Assembly: GCA_964389685.1 (NCBI GenBank)
Contig: CAYMFM010000006.1
Coordinates: forward strand, 1 to 64,000
Origin: G020353115 sp964389685
GTDB lineage: Bacteria; Bacteroidota; Bacteroidia; Bacteroidales; VadinHA17
DNA length: 64,000 nt
Reading direction: 5' to 3'
Shown: in pieces, positions 53,561 through 62,100 of the stretch
How positions within the stretch are numbered: the stretch's first letter is position 1
Layout of the letters: each line of letters begins with the position of its first letter
Notes under the pieces: generated by a model
What the model was told of the DNA's origin: nothing
What the model saw: only the letters and a program-made list of their open reading frames with translations
Database searches by the model: none
Translations under genes and position numbers: made by a program

Positions 53561-53954
53561 GTGGTGAGGGAACGGTAGTGACCGTTACCCGGGGTTGCTG
53601 TACAACCAGAAAGATGGTCCAACTACCTGGTTATTCTGGGAAATAGTGTTTCATGGACCGGAATAATCCAGGCGTTAATCCGTGGAGGAAAATTTGTGAA
53701 GGGGAAGAGAAGGAGAAAAGTCACCAGTCTTCAGCCCGCAGTGTGAGAAGTTACGGGTTAGGAGTTACGGGTTACGGGATATGAGTGATTAGAGTTGAGT
53801 AGTGAGAGGAGATTACTCGTTTCTCGGTCCACGGTTTGTGTTTAACGAAATCCGTCTGCTTGCCGAAGGCAGCGAATCTCATTACTCTTCACGCGTTACT
53901 CGTCACTTTATTTGTAGATTTGCATTACAATCGAATGACAATACAATATAAATA
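53561..53954. other. Intergenic region hypD-hypE with degenerate GTGAGT/TTACGG repeats
   Basis: 394 bp, no gene. It contains GAGCAGTGAGTGGTGAG near the start, an array of GGGTTA/GGGTTACGGG words (about 53753-53778), GAGTGATTAGAGTTGAGTAG after it, a TGCCGAAGGCA hairpin near 53860 and TACTC/CGTTACTC words before hypE. The hyp string is therefore interrupted by repeat DNA and hypE likely uses its own promoter. Confidence 0.5.
53915..53922 (+). promoter_or_regulatory. -7 promoter box upstream of hypE
   Basis: TAGATTTG matches TAnnTTTG exactly, 32 bp before the hypE ATG. No -33 TTTG. It supports separate transcription of hypE after the 394-bp repeat-rich gap. Confidence 0.5.
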
Positions 53955-55135
53955 ATGCATAAACATCTCGACAAAACAATTTCCCTCGGCCACGGAAGTG
54001 GAGGGAAACTTACCCATGAACTGATTACGGAGCTCTTTGTAACCCATTTCAATAACGAGGTCCTCCGGGATCAGGCCGATTCTGCCCTGCTCCAGGTTAA
54101 CAGGGAAAACCTTGCCTTCACGACCGATTCCTTTGTGGTAGATCCGATTTTTTTCCCGGGGGGTGATATCGGTAAACTGGCCGTTTGCGGTACCGTAAAT
54201 GACCTGGCTGTATCGGGGGCAAAACCCCTCTGGCTGAGTGCTTCATTCATCATCGAAGAGGGATTTGAGATGGACAAACTGGAAAAGATCGTCAGATCCA
54301 TGGCTGAAGAAGCAAAAGTAGCGGGAGTGCAGATCGTTACCGGCGACACAAAGGTGGTTGATCACGGCAAATGCGATAAGGTCTTCATCAATACAGCGGG
54401 GATTGGAATTCTGGACAGAGGAAAAACCCACATCAGCACGGCAGAGCATGTAAAGACGGGTGATAAGATCATCGTGAACGGTCCTATCGGTGAACACGGA
54501 GTAGCCATCCTGGCTGCCAGGGAGTCCCTGGGTTTTGAACTGCAGATCGATTCCGACTGTGCCTGCCTGAATCACCTGATCGGGAAGATGACTGCCGGAA
54601 CCGGTAAGATCCATTTTATGCGGGATGCCACACGGGGAGGATTAGCAACCGTATTGTGCGAGTTCGCTGCCCGGAAAAACCTGGGCATTCAACTGGATGA
54701 GACCCTCATCCCGGTCAGGGAGAAGGTGCGGGGGACATGTGAGATCTTCGGATTTGATCCCCTCTATATGGCAAACGAAGGCAGGGTAGTTGTCGTGGCA
54801 GGGGCAGAGGTGGCGGATGAACTGATCCGCATCATGCATTCCGATCCGCTGGGAAAAGAGAGTGCCATCATCGGGGAGGTTGTTTCGGATCATCCCGGAC
54901 AGGTTGTCCTTCAGACCGAAGTAGGAGGGAGGAGGATCATCGATATGCTGGCAGGNNNNNNNNNNNNNNNNNNNNNNNNNNNNNNNNNNNNNNNNNNNNN
55001 NNNNNNNNNNNNNNNNNNNNNNNNNNNNNNNNNNNNNNNNNNNNNNNNNNNNNNNAGGTTGTCCTTCAGACCGAAGTAGGAGGGAGGAGGATCATCGATA
55101 TGCTGGCAGGAGAACAATTGCCCAGGATTTGCTGA
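53955..55135 (+). CDS. hypE: Carbamoyl dehydratase HypE (interrupted by an assembly gap)
   Basis: The N-terminal part carries SLGHGSGGKLTHELI, the ATP-site region FTTDSFVVDPIFFPGGDIG and MRDATRGGLATVL. The reading is broken at 54956-55055 by 100 N. The 55 bases before and after the gap are identical. If they are collapsed to one copy, the frame continues ...DMLAGEQLPRIC and stops at 55133-55135, giving 341 residues. The terminal PRIC is the hallmark of HypE; its Cys carries the thiocarboxamide that becomes thiocyanate. The gene is therefore almost certainly intact in the organism, and translating straight through the N-run (shifted by 100 bases) gives a false C-terminus. Confidence 0.92.
54901..54955 (+). 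repeat. Left 55-bp copy flanking the assembly gap
   Basis: Identical base for base to 55056-55110. It encodes the HypE segment QVVLQTEVGGRR to MLAG. The copy ends exactly at the first N, as expected if two contigs overlapping by 55 bp were joined without merging. Confidence 0.9.
54956..55055. other. Assembly gap of exactly 100 N
   Basis: One hundred N, a common placeholder length for a gap of unknown size, inside hypE. Because the flanks duplicate each other, the true gap length is most likely negative (an unmerged overlap) rather than 100 bp. Confidence 0.95.
55056..55110 (+). repeat. Right 55-bp copy flanking the assembly gap
   Basis: Exact duplicate of 54901-54955; it then continues into the true 3' end of hypE (55111-55135). 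Confidence 0.9.
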
Positions 55136-56000
55136 AGCAAATTCAACGCCCAGATCCCGCTCAGCGGGATTCCCGCCTGTCGGACGGACAGGAGTTCGAC
55201 TTGCAAATTCTAAAATACAGAATTTGAGTCTCACTAACATTCAACACCCAACGTTCAACATCCAAAAAAAGCTTTGTCCCCCTTTGGCTAAAAGGGGGAT
55301 TGTTCTACCCCTTTCCGGGGTATAACTTGATTACCACGATTAGATCTGTATTGCTTTTGACTCAAGAATTTAGCCTATCCCGTCCGCCGCCGTATCGGTT
55401 TTCGTTGTTCGTCTCTCGTTATCGGATCGCCTGGTTCGTTGCGGTCATGGAAGGATATCCTGCTGAAGATCCTTTTAGTTGGAACGGAAATAATTACTTC
55501 CAATTCTCACTATGAACATGCAGCACCTACGGCGCTCAAAAACTGCATCGTTAATCGTTCTAAAAACAGGTCGTCCCTGCGGGACTAAAAAGTGAAAAGA
55601 TACAACTGGCTCCAGAGGCCTGCCTGCCGGCAGGCAGGAGTCAAATGTTGGTAGCTAAGAGCGTCTCCCAAAAGGGATCACTATGTGAAGCCCCTGGTTG
55701 GGAGATCTGCATAATAAAGGGCCAACTGCGATGTTATACAACGGGAAATTGTTACATGGACCTAAGATTTGCCAATCGTACATAAAAGTGAACCCCATCC
55801 CTCAGACCCGGAATGGGTTAGTCGGTACTAGGTGGAAAGGTACCTTATAAAAAAACAAGCTCAGCAGGAGTGACTCCACCGCAAATGCAAGGCATTATTT
55901 CACATGGCTGGCGGACGGGTTACGACCCCTGGAGTTCCGAATACTCGTCGTCCGAACTGAAGTCGGGCGACGAGAACTCGATAATTTTTCGTAAATTTGA
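55136..56000. other. 865-bp hairpin-dense non-coding region
   Basis: No credible gene. Stems seen: ATCCCGC-TCA-GCGGGAT (55154-55170); CCTGTC/GACAGG (55176-55192); a 12-bp stem with a 2-nt bulge, core CAAATTCT/AGAATTTG (55198-55230); CCCCCTTT/AAAGGGGG (55278-55298); TACCCC/GGGGTA (55306-55322); GTCCC-TGC-GGGAC (55573-55585). Further on are a 20-bp palindrome of CCTG/CAGG words (55619-55638), a nested three-part stem (55664-55705), GGTAC/GTACC (55824-55844) and a 12-bp stem before the next gene (55944-55974). No reverse transcriptase, transposase or group II intron domain V was found. Confidence 0.6.
55944..55985 (+). terminator. Long stem-loop with T-run ahead of the lipoprotein genes
   Basis: CTCGTCGTCCGA (55944-55955) pairs with TCGGGCGACGAG (55963-55974), 12 bp with one G-T pair, around the loop ACTGAAG. 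AATTTTT follows ten bases later. It may terminate transcripts from the hypE side; the distance between stem and T-run is longer than ideal. Confidence 0.4.
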
Positions 56001-56774
56001 ATGATGAAATTCCGGAAAAATACAATCCTGTATTTGTTCCTCTTATTTCCATTTTTTCCCCTTGGATGTACTGAAGAGGAGGAATACCTCCCGGGCTTAA
56101 CAGGCGATGCGGTGGGGTACGTTTACCTCTTCGATGAGTTTGGGAACCTCCTGGACGATCACAGCAATGTAAAGATCACTGCAATAGGTACCCGGAAGCA
56201 GTACGATACATATACTGATAGTAAGGGAAGGTTCGAGTTGAAGGGTCTTCCGACAGGAACGTATGAGCTACATTTCGAAAAAGCAGGATTCGGAAGGTTA
56301 AAGCAGTTTGGGGTGAAGCATCTGGGCGGTAAGCCTACCCTTCTTGCCAATTATTTTTTATTTAAAATGCCTGCGACAACAATTACAAACCTCACCATAG
56401 AAAATGATACCGTTTATGGTGAATTCTTATTCATTTTCCAGGAACAACCCTATTCATTATTTTTAAGGATCTATTTTTCAACCGTTCCCGGTTTCAGCAG
56501 AGAATCCACTCAATATATTATGGATCGCGAGCTTAGACAATACGATGGCCGGTACCTGAGAAGCATAAATCTTGAACATGCTCCGTTTTCCCCCGGGGAA
56601 GAAGTTTTTATCATGGCATCCATTTATACACGGAGGACCAGTGTTAAACTGGATTTGGGTTTTTCGATGACCATTTCCGGAATCGATACCTATTTTGATT
56701 ATGAACTCAATCAAACAATCTATCCGAATTTAAGCAATGTGTCAGATCATTTTTCTTTCATTTTTCCGGAATAA
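56001..56774 (+). CDS. Lipoprotein with carboxypeptidase-regulatory-like domain, tandem copy 1
   Basis: 257 residues. The signal peptide ends in the lipobox PLGC (about residue 23), followed by an acidic TEEEEY stretch that may aid surface export in Bacteroidota. Residues about 35-110 form a carboxypeptidase-D-regulatory-like beta sandwich (GYVYLFDEFGNLLDDHSNV, YTDSKGRFELKGLPTGTYEL, EKAGFG). A C-terminal beta-rich part of about 130 residues is unrecognised. Two paralogues follow directly; the second starts 38 bp before this gene ends. The three lie between hypE and hypA, but nothing in the sequence ties them to nickel or hydrogen. Confidence 0.78.
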   Translation: MMKFRKNTILYLFLLFPFFPLGCTEEEEYLPGLTGDAVGYVYLFDEFGNLLDDHSNVKITAIGTRKQYDTYTDSKGRFELKGLPTGTYELHFEKAGFGRLKQFGVKHLGGKPTLLANYFLFKMPATTITNLTIENDTVYGEFLFIFQEQPYSLFLRIYFSTVPGFSRESTQYIMDRELRQYDGRYLRSINLEHAPFSPGEEVFIMASIYTRRTSVKLDLGFSMTISGIDTYFDYELNQTIYPNLSNVSDHFSFIFPE

Positions 56775-57510
56775 AGCATCCCTCATTGCAGGGATTGCCT
56801 GGATTATCTTGACTTGTTCCTGTACAAAAGATGATCCACAGCCCTTATTCGCCCATAGCGTGATCAAAGGAGGTGTAAGTTTCTATAACGGATATCCGGA
56901 ACCGGTAGACATTAAAGTTACAGCCCATGGCCCCTACGGGAATAAATCGGCTTTAACCGATAGCTCTGGCAACTATGAGATTTCCGGATTGGGAAACGGG
57001 ACATACGAACTTGAATTTGCTAAAAAAGGGTACGGCACAAAATATCACTTTGGCATACAACTGTTTGGAAATAACGCTGTTGTTAAGAATGAGATGCTGT
57101 ATGAGAAAATGGTTGACTATACACTTCCAATCTATTATGAAGTACATGATTACACCACTTTCTCCAGGCTTCATGGAGATGAGATCGGCGTTACAACAAA
57201 CCAGAAAGACAGGTTCATGCCGGTCAGAATATTTCTTGGCAGCAACAAAAACGTCAATTATCTGGATTATGAATATACCCTGAAGGGCTATGGATCCCAA
57301 TGGACCGATAATAAAAATAATAATCTTCTGATCATTGGGGACCTCTGGCAATTCGATTATGAAGGTGGCCAGGAGGTTTTCTTTATCGTATATGTATGTA
57401 ATCCTGAAGATCCGGGATATGTTGACAGTTATCTCAGGATTTTACGCTTTTCAACGCTGGAAAAGAAAAAACGGTCAGCGGTGATGCGTTTCAAAGTACC
57501 GAAAAAATAA
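56737..57510 (+). CDS. Lipoprotein with carboxypeptidase-regulatory-like domain, tandem copy 2
   Basis: 257 residues. The signal peptide (ASLIAGIAWIILTCSC) has a double-Cys lipobox. The same domain plan follows: GGVSFYNGYPEPVDIKV, LTDSSGNYEISGLGNGTYEL, AKKGYGTKYHFGIQLFG. A C-terminal domain with many Tyr/Asp and KNVNYLDYEYTLKG comes next. The ATG at 56737 lies inside copy 1, giving a 38-bp overlap, and the stop TAATG overlaps the start of copy 3, so all three are translated from one message. The binding partner or function is unknown. Confidence 0.77.
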   Translation: MCQIIFLSFFRNKASLIAGIAWIILTCSCTKDDPQPLFAHSVIKGGVSFYNGYPEPVDIKVTAHGPYGNKSALTDSSGNYEISGLGNGTYELEFAKKGYGTKYHFGIQLFGNNAVVKNEMLYEKMVDYTLPIYYEVHDYTTFSRLHGDEIGVTTNQKDRFMPVRIFLGSNKNVNYLDYEYTLKGYGSQWTDNKNNNLLIIGDLWQFDYEGGQEVFFIVYVCNPEDPGYVDSYLRILRFSTLEKKKRSAVMRFKVPKK

Positions 57511-58238
57511 TGACAAAACTCCGATTATTTACCATAACCGTTTTATTGTTTTTGTTACCAGGATGTGAAACAAACGATAAAACCATATTGAGTGGTGACA
57601 TAATTGGTATGGTGTATTTGATAGACGAATATGACCATTATCTTTCGGACAGGTCCGGTATTAATGTCAATCTGATCTTCGATGATATACCGGTGATGTA
57701 CACAACCACCGATCAAATCGGCCGTTTTTATTTTGAAAATATCCCGTATGGAACCTACCGGATCGATCTGGGGAAAGAGGGTTTTGTTAAATCATTGAGC
57801 AGTCATACGGTTTATCACGTGGGTGGGTATAGCCCGACACAGATGAAATACAACCTGTATGAAGTACCCACATTCGAACTGGTTATTGACAGCATCGAAT
57901 TCAAAGGATCTAATGAATCATCAGCGATTTATCTTCAATTGATAGGGGTTACAGAAATGCCTGAGTCAGGTTACTTCACCATCCGGTGTTTCTGCAGTGA
58001 TACACCCGATGTATCCAAAAACAATTTTGTTACGGTTGATCCTGGCTGGATATGGATGTATCCTGAATATATAATTGACCAGGCTGCAATTGCCAATGCA
58101 ATCTTAGGGTTTTATCAGGTGGAATCGGACAGCATGTATCTCCGGATTTACCCTCAGGCCAGGGGTCAGGGATATGATGACTATTCCGAGGAATCCCTGG
58201 GAAAACCATCCAATGTAATACGATTCAGGATAAAATAG
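57510..58238 (+). CDS. Lipoprotein with carboxypeptidase-regulatory-like domain, tandem copy 3
   Basis: 242 residues. Lipobox FLLPGC, then GMVYLIDEYDHYLSDRSGI, TTDQIGRFYFENIPYGTYRI, GKEGFVKSLSSHTVYHVGG. It is closest to copy 1 in the first domain (both have xGxVYLxDEF/Y and HVGG/HLGG). The start codon shares its A with the stop codon of copy 2 (TAATG). After the stop there are 339 bp of hairpin-containing DNA. Confidence 0.77.
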   Translation: MTKLRLFTITVLLFLLPGCETNDKTILSGDIIGMVYLIDEYDHYLSDRSGINVNLIFDDIPVMYTTTDQIGRFYFENIPYGTYRIDLGKEGFVKSLSSHTVYHVGGYSPTQMKYNLYEVPTFELVIDSIEFKGSNESSAIYLQLIGVTEMPESGYFTIRCFCSDTPDVSKNNFVTVDPGWIWMYPEYIIDQAAIANAILGFYQVESDSMYLRIYPQARGQGYDDYSEESLGKPSNVIRFRIK

Positions 58239-58577
58239 ATGACCGGTCGGGCCCCGATTTCAATTCGCCCGGATAGGGTCGGGGCACGTATAGTGAGACA
58301 AAGAATCAACCGCTCCAGAGGAGCGAAAGATTGGTAGTTCAAGGGAATTCAGTAATTACTCACTCCAGCGGAGTGAAACATTATAAGAATATTCAAAACC
58401 CTTAGTACTCTTTTTCTGTTTTTTACGAGCGATGAAAATTCCCTGTCTTTCTATTGGGATCCTCGAAAAAATGCGGAATCGAACCTGCCAGGGATTGCTG
58501 TTTTTTCGGGACTGCCTACTGCGCACTTAGAACTGAGGACTGAGGACTTCCCAAACCTAAGTCTCAGCCTATTTTGA
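58239..58577. other. Intergenic DNA with two matched hairpins
   Basis: GCCCCGA (58251-58257) pairs with TCGGGGC (58279-58285), a possible terminator for the lipoprotein genes though without a T-run. Two mini-hairpins of identical design follow exactly 60 bp apart: CGCTCC-AGA-GGAGCG (58311-58325) and CACTCC-AGC-GGAGTG (58371-58385), each followed by AAA. No gene was seen. Confidence 0.6.
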
Positions 58578-58991
58578 TTATTGATGCCCGTACCCGTATT
58601 CGTCATAAAACTGCTTCAGTGTGGCCGACAGCTCCTCGAAAGCAATGTACTGCTTGGTACAGCCTTTCCTGGAACAGAAGATCACTTTTCCTCCTTTAAT
58701 CACTTTCAGCGATAACATCGGGGCACCGCACTCTTCGCATTCGTCTTTGCTGATAAGCGATGCATCGCAATGTGGACAGAAAAACGAAACAATCTCCTTC
58801 TCTTTTATATCCAGCTTTGTTTCGTGGTCGTGACAACCGTAAATCGCACAGAGACGAATGGTTCCTTCTTCCCCCTTTGCTGTTTTTCCCTTTAACCGGA
58901 TACTGGGCTTATCATTGATTTTGTGATATGGGTCAGTTAACACCTTTCCACAGTGTGGACACTTGACATTGAATGAGAATAGATGTTCCAT
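58578..58991 (-). CDS. Cysteine-rich zinc-ribbon protein of unknown function
   Basis: 137 residues with ten cysteines in five pairs: C11/C14 (VKCPHCGK), C48/C53 (LCAIYGCHDH), C72/C75 (FFCPHCDAS), C85/C88 (DECEECGAP) and C106/C111 (IFCSRKGCTK). The spacing suggests two rubredoxin/zinc-ribbon-like knuckle sets. No signal peptide, so cytoplasmic. I recognise no named family. It is divergent from hypA and follows the hyp/lipoprotein block on the opposite strand. A role in metal handling, or in redox as a rubredoxin-like protein, is possible but only suggested by cysteines and location. Confidence 0.75.
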   Translation of the reverse strand: MEHLFSFNVKCPHCGKVLTDPYHKINDKPSIRLKGKTAKGEEGTIRLCAIYGCHDHETKLDIKEKEIVSFFCPHCDASLISKDECEECGAPMLSLKVIKGGKVIFCSRKGCTKQYIAFEELSATLKQFYDEYGYGHQ

Positions 58992-59093
58992 AACGATCAG
59001 TCTTTGTGTTAATGTAATATGCTTTTTCCGGATTTCCGGTTATATAAAATTACAACCGATTACGCGAAATAGCAATGACTAAGATCGATAAAA

Positions 59094-59124
59094 TTTCAGA
59101 ATTATGAAATAAATTATAGATTTG
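59094..59124 (+). promoter_or_regulatory. Promoter upstream of hypA
   Basis: TTTC (59094-59097, three of four matches to TTTG), 19 bp, then a perfect -7 box TAGATTTG (59117-59124), 35 bp before the hypA ATG. The -7 box is identical to that of hypE (TAGATTTG at 53915), which could reflect shared control of the two maturation genes. Confidence 0.6.
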
Positions 59125-59159
59125 CTGCAAATCATCCTTCAGGATAACCTGCCGGAGTC

Positions 59160-59501
59160 ATGCATGAACTCTCAATCGCCATGAATGTAATTGAAATTGC
59201 CGATGAATATGCATCGAAAGCAAACGCATCGGTTGTTAAGGAGATCGAGATTGAAGTTGGCGAGTTATCCGGTGTTGTCCTGGATGCCCTTGAGTTTGCC
59301 ATGGAGGTGGCTGTCAGGAATACAATCCTTGAACAGGCGACCTGTCATTATATCCGGATCCCCGGAGTTGCCCGCTGCAGGAAATGCGGACATGAATTTA
59401 ACACCGGCAACCTGCACACACCCTGCCCCAAGTGCAATTCATTTGAGCAGGAGCTGATCAGCGGCAGGGAGCTGCGGGTCAAATCCCTGATGGTGGATTG
59501 A
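59160..59501 (+). CDS. hypA: Hydrogenase nickel insertion protein HypA
   Basis: 113 residues. The N-terminal MHELSIAMN carries the nickel-binding His2; the zinc finger is CRKCGHEF ... CPKCNS. EIEVGELSGVVLDALEFAME is the conserved fold region. With HypB it delivers nickel to HoxH. It has its own promoter and is separated from hypB by the SDR gene, with hypB on the other strand. Confidence 0.96.
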   Translation: MHELSIAMNVIEIADEYASKANASVVKEIEIEVGELSGVVLDALEFAMEVAVRNTILEQATCHYIRIPGVARCRKCGHEFNTGNLHTPCPKCNSFEQELISGRELRVKSLMVD

Positions 59502-59547
59502 TATTATTTATTTTATTATTTTGCATCTTTCAATTTTCAGTAATTCA

Positions 59548-61068
59548 ATGGACCAGCCACAGGATAGCACAACATGGACCAGCAGTGATGCTTTGTGTAC
59601 CGATCTGCCAACCACACCAAAGCCTGATCTTGGTAAGGTACTGGTCACCGGTGCTACTGGGTATATCGGGGGACGGCTTGTTCCCGAGTTGCTGGCCAGG
59701 GGTTATTCAGTCCGCGTAATGGTGCGGGCAGATTCTGAAGAGTACCTTGAACGCTGGCCCGGTGCTGAGGTGGTTGCTGCTGATGCACTGGATATTGTCC
59801 AGTTGAGGGAAGCAATGAAGGGTGTTGAGGTTGCCTACTACCTTATTCATTCCATGTTGCTGGGACGCCGGGAATTCGAACTGGCGGATATTGAAGCGGC
59901 GAAGAACTTCAGAAAGGCAGCGGAAGAGAAGAACCTTAAACGGATCATTTACCTTGGCGGGCTGGGGAACATTCAAACCAACCTTTCAAATCACCTGAAA
60001 AGCAGGATGAAGGTTGCCGAGGAGTTATCCGCCGGGGAAATTCCGGTGACCATCCTTCGGGCAGCCATCATCATCGGTTCGGGCAGTGCTTCGTTTGAGA
60101 TCATCGAACATCTGATCCGGAAAACCCCAATTTTCTTCAATCCCCATTGGGCGCGAACAAGGTGCCAGCCGATCGGTTTGCGGGATGTGATCAAGTACCT
60201 GGTGGGTGTGCTTGAGACGGATGAGACGATTGGCGAGGTGTATGATATTGGCGGAACGGATATCCTGACGTATGAAGAGATGATGAAGGTACTGGCAAAA
60301 CTCCTGGGCAAGAAAAGACTATTCTTTTCCTCACCATTCTCAAGTATTCGTTTTTACAGTTACGTGGCAAGCCTGATCACCCCGGTACCGGCCCAGGTGA
60401 TTTCCTGTTTAATGGAGGGGACACGGAATGAGGTGATCTGTCAGAATGATGATATCCGGAAAGTGATCCCATTCCGGCTGTTGCCTTACAAGGAATCATT
60501 GTTACGGGCAATGTCCAGGGAAGATCATGATAAGATTGCCACACGCTGGTCGGATGCCTATCCACCGGCACATGAGTTGGCCATCAAACTGTCCGAACTG
60601 GAAACCCCTCCGCATTTCATCAGTACCTATGCTTTACCCTCTACAAAAAGTAAATCAGCGCTCTTTCAATCCATCTGCCTGATCGGTGGAAGGGAGGGTT
60701 GGTTTAACAGCAATTGGATGTGGCGCCTTCGCGGTCTGCTGGATCGCATCCTGATGGGGGTGGGAACTTCCCGGGGTAGAAGAAGCAGCTATTATCTGCG
60801 GATCAACGACGTGATCGATTTCTGGAGGGTGGAGGATCTGAAACAGGATCAGTGTTTACTGCTGAGGGCAGAAATGAAAGTGCCGGGGAAAGCATGGCTC
60901 AAATTCCAGGTAGTCCCGGAAAAGGAGAAAAATATTCTGTCCGTGACCGCCTATTTTGAGCCGAATGGAATCTGGGGAAAAATCTACTGGTATACCTTCC
61001 TTCCCTTTCACTATTATATTTTTAAAGACCTGGTGAAACAGCTGGAGAAGAGGAGCAAGAGAATTTAG
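59548..61068 (+). CDS. NAD(P)-binding SDR protein with DUF2867 domain
   Basis: 506 residues. The N-terminal extended-SDR Rossmann domain (KVLVTGATGYIGGRLVPEL, GATGYIG loop; about 33-310) is of the atypical NmrA/NDUFA9-like type, without a classical YxxxK visible at the usual place. The C-terminal DUF2867 part (about 350-500; IGGREGWFNSNWMWRLRGLL, YYLRINDVIDFWRVED) is common in this fusion. Function is unknown; a lipid- or quinone-linked or regulatory role has been guessed for relatives. ATG 59548 was chosen over TTG 59521. It is 46 bp downstream of hypA and may be cotranscribed. Confidence 0.87.
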   Translation: MDQPQDSTTWTSSDALCTDLPTTPKPDLGKVLVTGATGYIGGRLVPELLARGYSVRVMVRADSEEYLERWPGAEVVAADALDIVQLREAMKGVEVAYYLIHSMLLGRREFELADIEAAKNFRKAAEEKNLKRIIYLGGLGNIQTNLSNHLKSRMKVAEELSAGEIPVTILRAAIIIGSGSASFEIIEHLIRKTPIFFNPHWARTRCQPIGLRDVIKYLVGVLETDETIGEVYDIGGTDILTYEEMMKVLAKLLGKKRLFFSSPFSSIRFYSYVASLITPVPAQVISCLMEGTRNEVICQNDDIRKVIPFRLLPYKESLLRAMSREDHDKIATRWSDAYPPAHELAIKLSELETPPHFISTYALPSTKSKSALFQSICLIGGREGWFNSNWMWRLRGLLDRILMGVGTSRGRRSSYYLRINDVIDFWRVEDLKQDQCLLLRAEMKVPGKAWLKFQVVPEKEKNILSVTAYFEPNGIWGKIYWYTFLPFHYYIFKDLVKQLEKRSKRI

Positions 61069-61074
61069 AATAAT

Positions 61075-61152
61075 GAATATCAAATAACGAATGATGATTT
61101 TCATTTTATTTCATTTCGTAATTCTTCATTCGTTAATCATTATTCGATATTC
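61075..61152. repeat. Imperfect inverted repeat between convergent genes
   Basis: GAATATC (61075-61081) faces GATATTC (61146-61152), and AACGAATGA faces TCATTCGTT within it. The centre is AT-rich (TTTTCATTTTATTTC). It lies exactly between the convergent SDR and hypB genes and may act as a bidirectional terminator. Confidence 0.5.
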
Positions 61153-61168
61153 AATTCCTTTCTGATGA

Positions 61169-62065
61169 TTATCCGTTACCCTTACCATGCTCTCTCCTTA
61201 ACCAACTGTACCATTCTTCCATCCCCTCGCCGGTCTTAACGGAAAGTTCGATGAATTCAAGATTTGGATTGACCCGGAGGGCATATTCCTTCACCTTTTC
61301 CATATCAAAATCGACATAGGGAAGAAGGTCAATCTTATTGATGATGCATGTACCGGATGTGCTGAACATGCTGGGGTATTTCAACGGTTTATCATCCCCT
61401 TCCGTCACACTGATAATCACCACCCGCTTCGTTTCTCCCAGGTCAAACAGCGCGGGACAAATCAGGTTTCCAACGTTTTCAATCATCAGGAGTGAATGAT
61501 CTGCTATTTCCAGCTGTTTAACCGCCTGGTTTACCATATCGGCATCGAGGTGGCACCCTTCACCGGTATTCACCTGGATCACCGGTGCTTCGGTGGCTTT
61601 GATCCGGTAAGCATCCTGCATGGTTTGCTGGTCACCCTCAATGACAGATATGGAAAAATCCTGCCTTGTATCCCGGATTGTCCGTTCAAGAAGTGTTGTT
61701 TTTCCCGAGCCCGGTGAACTCACCAGGTTAAGAGCCGTTATCCCCTTGGCTTCGAAAAACCCCCTGTTCCGTTCAGCGATCAGGTTATTTTTTTGCAGAA
61801 TATCCTGTCCCACATCGATCAAGCTTCCATGAGAATGGTCATGATCATGATGGTGGTGTTCGTGATCGTGTTCGTGTGAGTGATCCCCCTCATGGTGATG
61901 CTCATGGTGATAGGTATGCTCGTGGGGATGACTGTGCACTATCCCGTCGTGCTCATGTTCGTGCTCGTGTTCATAAGGATGGTTGTGTTGATCATTCTTC
62001 TCTTCACCCGGTTTCTGAATGGTTACTCCCTTGCCGGGCTGGCCACATCCGCAAGTATCGCACAT
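61169..62065 (-). CDS. hypB: Hydrogenase nickel incorporation GTPase HypB, His-rich form
   Basis: 298 residues. The N-terminal MCDTCGCGQPG holds the high-affinity nickel CxxCGC site. An extended His-rich nickel store follows (about 26-78; over 25 His among Glu/Asp). Then comes the SIMIBI GTPase with P-loop SSPGSGKTTLLERT, VIEGDQQT, the metal-switch region GEGCHLDAD, IENVGNLICPA and INKIDLLPYVDFD. The long His tract suggests nickel storage as well as insertion. It is transcribed alone on the minus strand, with a terminator-like hairpin 46 bp upstream of its ATG. Confidence 0.96.
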   Translation of the reverse strand: MCDTCGCGQPGKGVTIQKPGEEKNDQHNHPYEHEHEHEHDGIVHSHPHEHTYHHEHHHEGDHSHEHDHEHHHHDHDHSHGSLIDVGQDILQKNNLIAERNRGFFEAKGITALNLVSSPGSGKTTLLERTIRDTRQDFSISVIEGDQQTMQDAYRIKATEAPVIQVNTGEGCHLDADMVNQAVKQLEIADHSLLMIENVGNLICPALFDLGETKRVVIISVTEGDDKPLKYPSMFSTSGTCIINKIDLLPYVDFDMEKVKEYALRVNPNLEFIELSVKTGEGMEEWYSWLRREHGKGNG

Positions 62066-62100
62066 CGTGTTGTAATTTTAGTTTGAGAGTGTAAAATTAA

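Noticed and set aside
53955..54955. hypE as a truncated pseudogene
   Set aside because: The break is an N-run with duplicated flanks; collapsing it restores the complete C-terminus.
55640..55900. Possible group II intron or other catalytic RNA
   Set aside because: There are nested stems, but no domain V motif, no intron-encoded reverse transcriptase and no recognisable intron ends.
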